Below, in pieces: positions 63,010 to 64,000 of a stretch of DNA of 64,000 nucleotides. Within the stretch, counting starts at the first letter, position 1. The number at the start of each line of letters is the position of its first letter. The DNA comes from Deltaproteobacteria bacterium (GTDB taxonomy: Bacteria > Desulfobacterota > Syntrophorhabdia > Syntrophorhabdales > Syntrophorhabdaceae). The notes beneath the pieces are model-generated. The model searched no databases, was not told where the DNA came from, and saw only the letters and a list, made by a program, of their open reading frames with translations. Both the position numbers and the translations under genes were made by a program. Location: NCBI GenBank assembly GCA_029777945.1, contig JAKORG010000083.1, positions 30,183 through 94,182 on the forward strand, given 5' to 3'.

Positions 63010-63816
63010 ATGTATATTTTAGGTATTTCAGCTTATTATCATGATTCAGCAGCGGCGATAATTAAGGATGACGAGATCCTTTCTGCTGTGCAGGAAGAGC
63101 GCTTTACGAGGAAGAAGCACGACCCATCTTTTCCATCAAATGCAGTGCGTTTTTGCCTTTCCAATGAGGGTATTGCCGTTGATGAATTAGATGCAGTGGT
63201 GTTTTATGACAAGCCACTTCTTAAATTCGAGCGCCTGCTTGAAACTTATTATGCCTTTGCGCCAAAGGGTTTTAATTCATTCAGCTCTGCCATTCCTGTA
63301 TGGATAAAAGAAAAACTAATGCTAAAGAAGCTCATCTTGGATGAGCTGTCTTCGATAGGCAGCTTTGACAAGAACAAGATTAAACTGCTTTTTCCCGAGC
63401 ATCACCTTTCTCATGCCGGAAGCGCATTTTTCCCATCCCCATTTTATGAATCCGCAATTTTAACGATTGATGGTGTTGGAGAATGGGCAACAGCATCAAT
63501 ATGCCATGGAGAAGGTAATAAAATAAAGATTATTAAAGAACTGAAGTTCCCCCATTCTGTTGGTCTTTTATACACGGCATTCACCTATTATCTTGGTTTT
63601 AAGGTTAATTCAGGCGAATACAAGCTTATGGGGCTTGCCCCGTATGGAGACCCCCAATCGGATAGGGTTGAAAAATATATAGATATTATTAAGAAAGAAC
63701 TTGTCCATATAAATGATGATGGTTCGATATGGCTTAATCAGGATTATTTTGATTATGCAACGGGATTGAGGATGGTAAATGAAAACAAATGGAGGCACCT
63801 AGAAATGGTACAATAA
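63010..63816 (+). pseudogene. carbamoyltransferase (NodU/CmcH type), truncated by an insertion sequence
   Basis: The first ~265 residues of a family usually near 570-600 long. MYILGISAYYHDSAAAI, VQEERFTRKKHDPSFP, PEHHLSHAGSAFFPSP, TIDGVGEWATAS and GEYKLMGLAPYG are the N-terminal Kae1-like domain that carries out carbamoyl transfer to a sugar. After VNENKW the sequence changes to IS DNA and stops at TAA. I start at ATG 63010; an upstream GTG (62977) is less likely. The C-terminal half may lie beyond the IS outside the window. Probably inactive. Confidence 0.85.
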
Positions 63817-64000
63817 ATTTAGACAGTGACATAAGTGGTTTTGCTGCTCTATAATAAACAAATGAAAGGAGCAGACAAATGACAAAAAGACCAAGAAGAA
63901 ACCATGGAGCAGCATTTAAGGCAAAAGTAGCATTAGAAGCAATTAAAGGAGATCAGACATTAGTGGAGTTATCAGAAAGGTTTCAGGTTCATGTAAACCA
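63806..64000 (+). mobile_element. IS3-family insertion sequence, left part
   Basis: The carbamoyltransferase reading frame breaks near 63800, followed by a short non-coding end (TTTAGACAGTGACATAAGTG region) and a transposase OrfA start. The exact left boundary is not certain; TG at 63806 is a candidate because many IS3 elements begin with TG. The element runs off the window, so the right inverted repeat and target duplication cannot be seen. Confidence 0.75.
63879..64000 (+). CDS. IS3-family transposase OrfA (partial)
   Basis: The first 40 codons encode TKRPRRNHGAAFKAKVALEA and continue with LSERFQVHVNQ, the helix-turn-helix N-terminus of IS3-family OrfA (transposase_8). AAAGGAGC precedes the ATG. 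The rest, including the OrfB DDE domain, lies outside the window. Confidence 0.9.
   Translation, partial: MTKRPRRNHGAAFKAKVALEAIKGDQTLVELSERFQVHVN

Noticed and set aside
1..64000. tRNA genes, CRISPR arrays, prophage or rRNA
   Set aside because: No cloverleaf-like TTC-arm motif outside coding sequence, no regularly spaced direct repeats, no phage genes and no rRNA segments were seen; no suppressor tRNA is present in the window.

Overview
The window is about 64 kb of low-GC DNA from a Gram-negative (diderm), flagellated bacterium. P- and L-ring genes (flgI and the end of flgH), several lipoprotein signals, LolB-like and Pal-like proteins and a Wza-type export protein show the outer membrane. 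Rubrerythrin and radical-SAM enzymes suggest an anaerobic or microaerobic life. CsrA-FliW next to flagellin, a DUF3343 protein and flagellar glycosyltransferases fused to TPRs fit Desulfobacterota or Nitrospirota relatives. I cannot fix the phylum from the sequence alone.

Layout. 1-10.6 kb: flagellar operon, in order flgH(end)-flgI-flgJ(rod-binding part)-flgM-flgN-flgK-flgL-csrA-fliW-glycosyltransferase/TPR, then a sigma-28 promoter with fliC, flaG, fliD, fliS. 10.7-22.3 kb: a sigma-54-type promoter followed by four very large flagellin-modification candidates: methyltransferase-like/TPR, radical SAM/glycosyltransferase/TPR, a 1,661-residue multidomain fusion, and a triple glycosyltransferase. 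22.3-38.7 kb: mostly housekeeping genes: FecR-domain protein, SRP RNA, dnaX, ybaB, recR, transaldolase, folK, rubrerythrin, nitrilase-like protein, a small CxxC protein, argS, lepB, TPR lipoprotein, LolB-like, DUF362 ferredoxin, DUF3343, Pal-like, two glycosyltransferases and a secreted pentapeptide-repeat protein. 38.9-63.8 kb: an exopolysaccharide/O-antigen locus with Wza, Wzz, CpsD-like ATPase, ligase/polymerase, glycosyltransferases, Wzx flippase, two acyltransferases, a GH9-type glycosidase, SGNH hydrolase, GT-C membrane proteins, methyltransferase and membrane sulfatase-like protein. A carbamoyltransferase at the end is cut off by an IS3-family element that runs off the window.

The most striking feature is that four long genes (flgK, wzz-like, wzx-like and the GH9 glycosidase) are each interrupted once by an in-frame stop, and all four stops are TAG. 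In each the reading frame continues unchanged into clearly conserved protein. In the glycosidase the part after TAG probably holds the catalytic glutamate. Yet TAG also ends argS, recR and ybaB at their normal C-termini. This suggests context-dependent amber readthrough, a suppressor tRNA, or pyrrolysine/other recoding; recent nonsense mutations or sequence errors remain possible. Two further genes (pal-like and sulfatase-like) lack a standard start codon at the place where signal peptide or conserved coding sequence and Shine-Dalgarno position call for one.

Regulation visible in the sequence: a near-consensus sigma-28 promoter before fliC, a flagellin leader with two AGGAGG motifs (one in a hairpin loop) suited to CsrA control, a textbook -24/-12 promoter before the glycosylation genes, and a strong intrinsic terminator inside the polysaccharide locus only 12 bases before the next gene.
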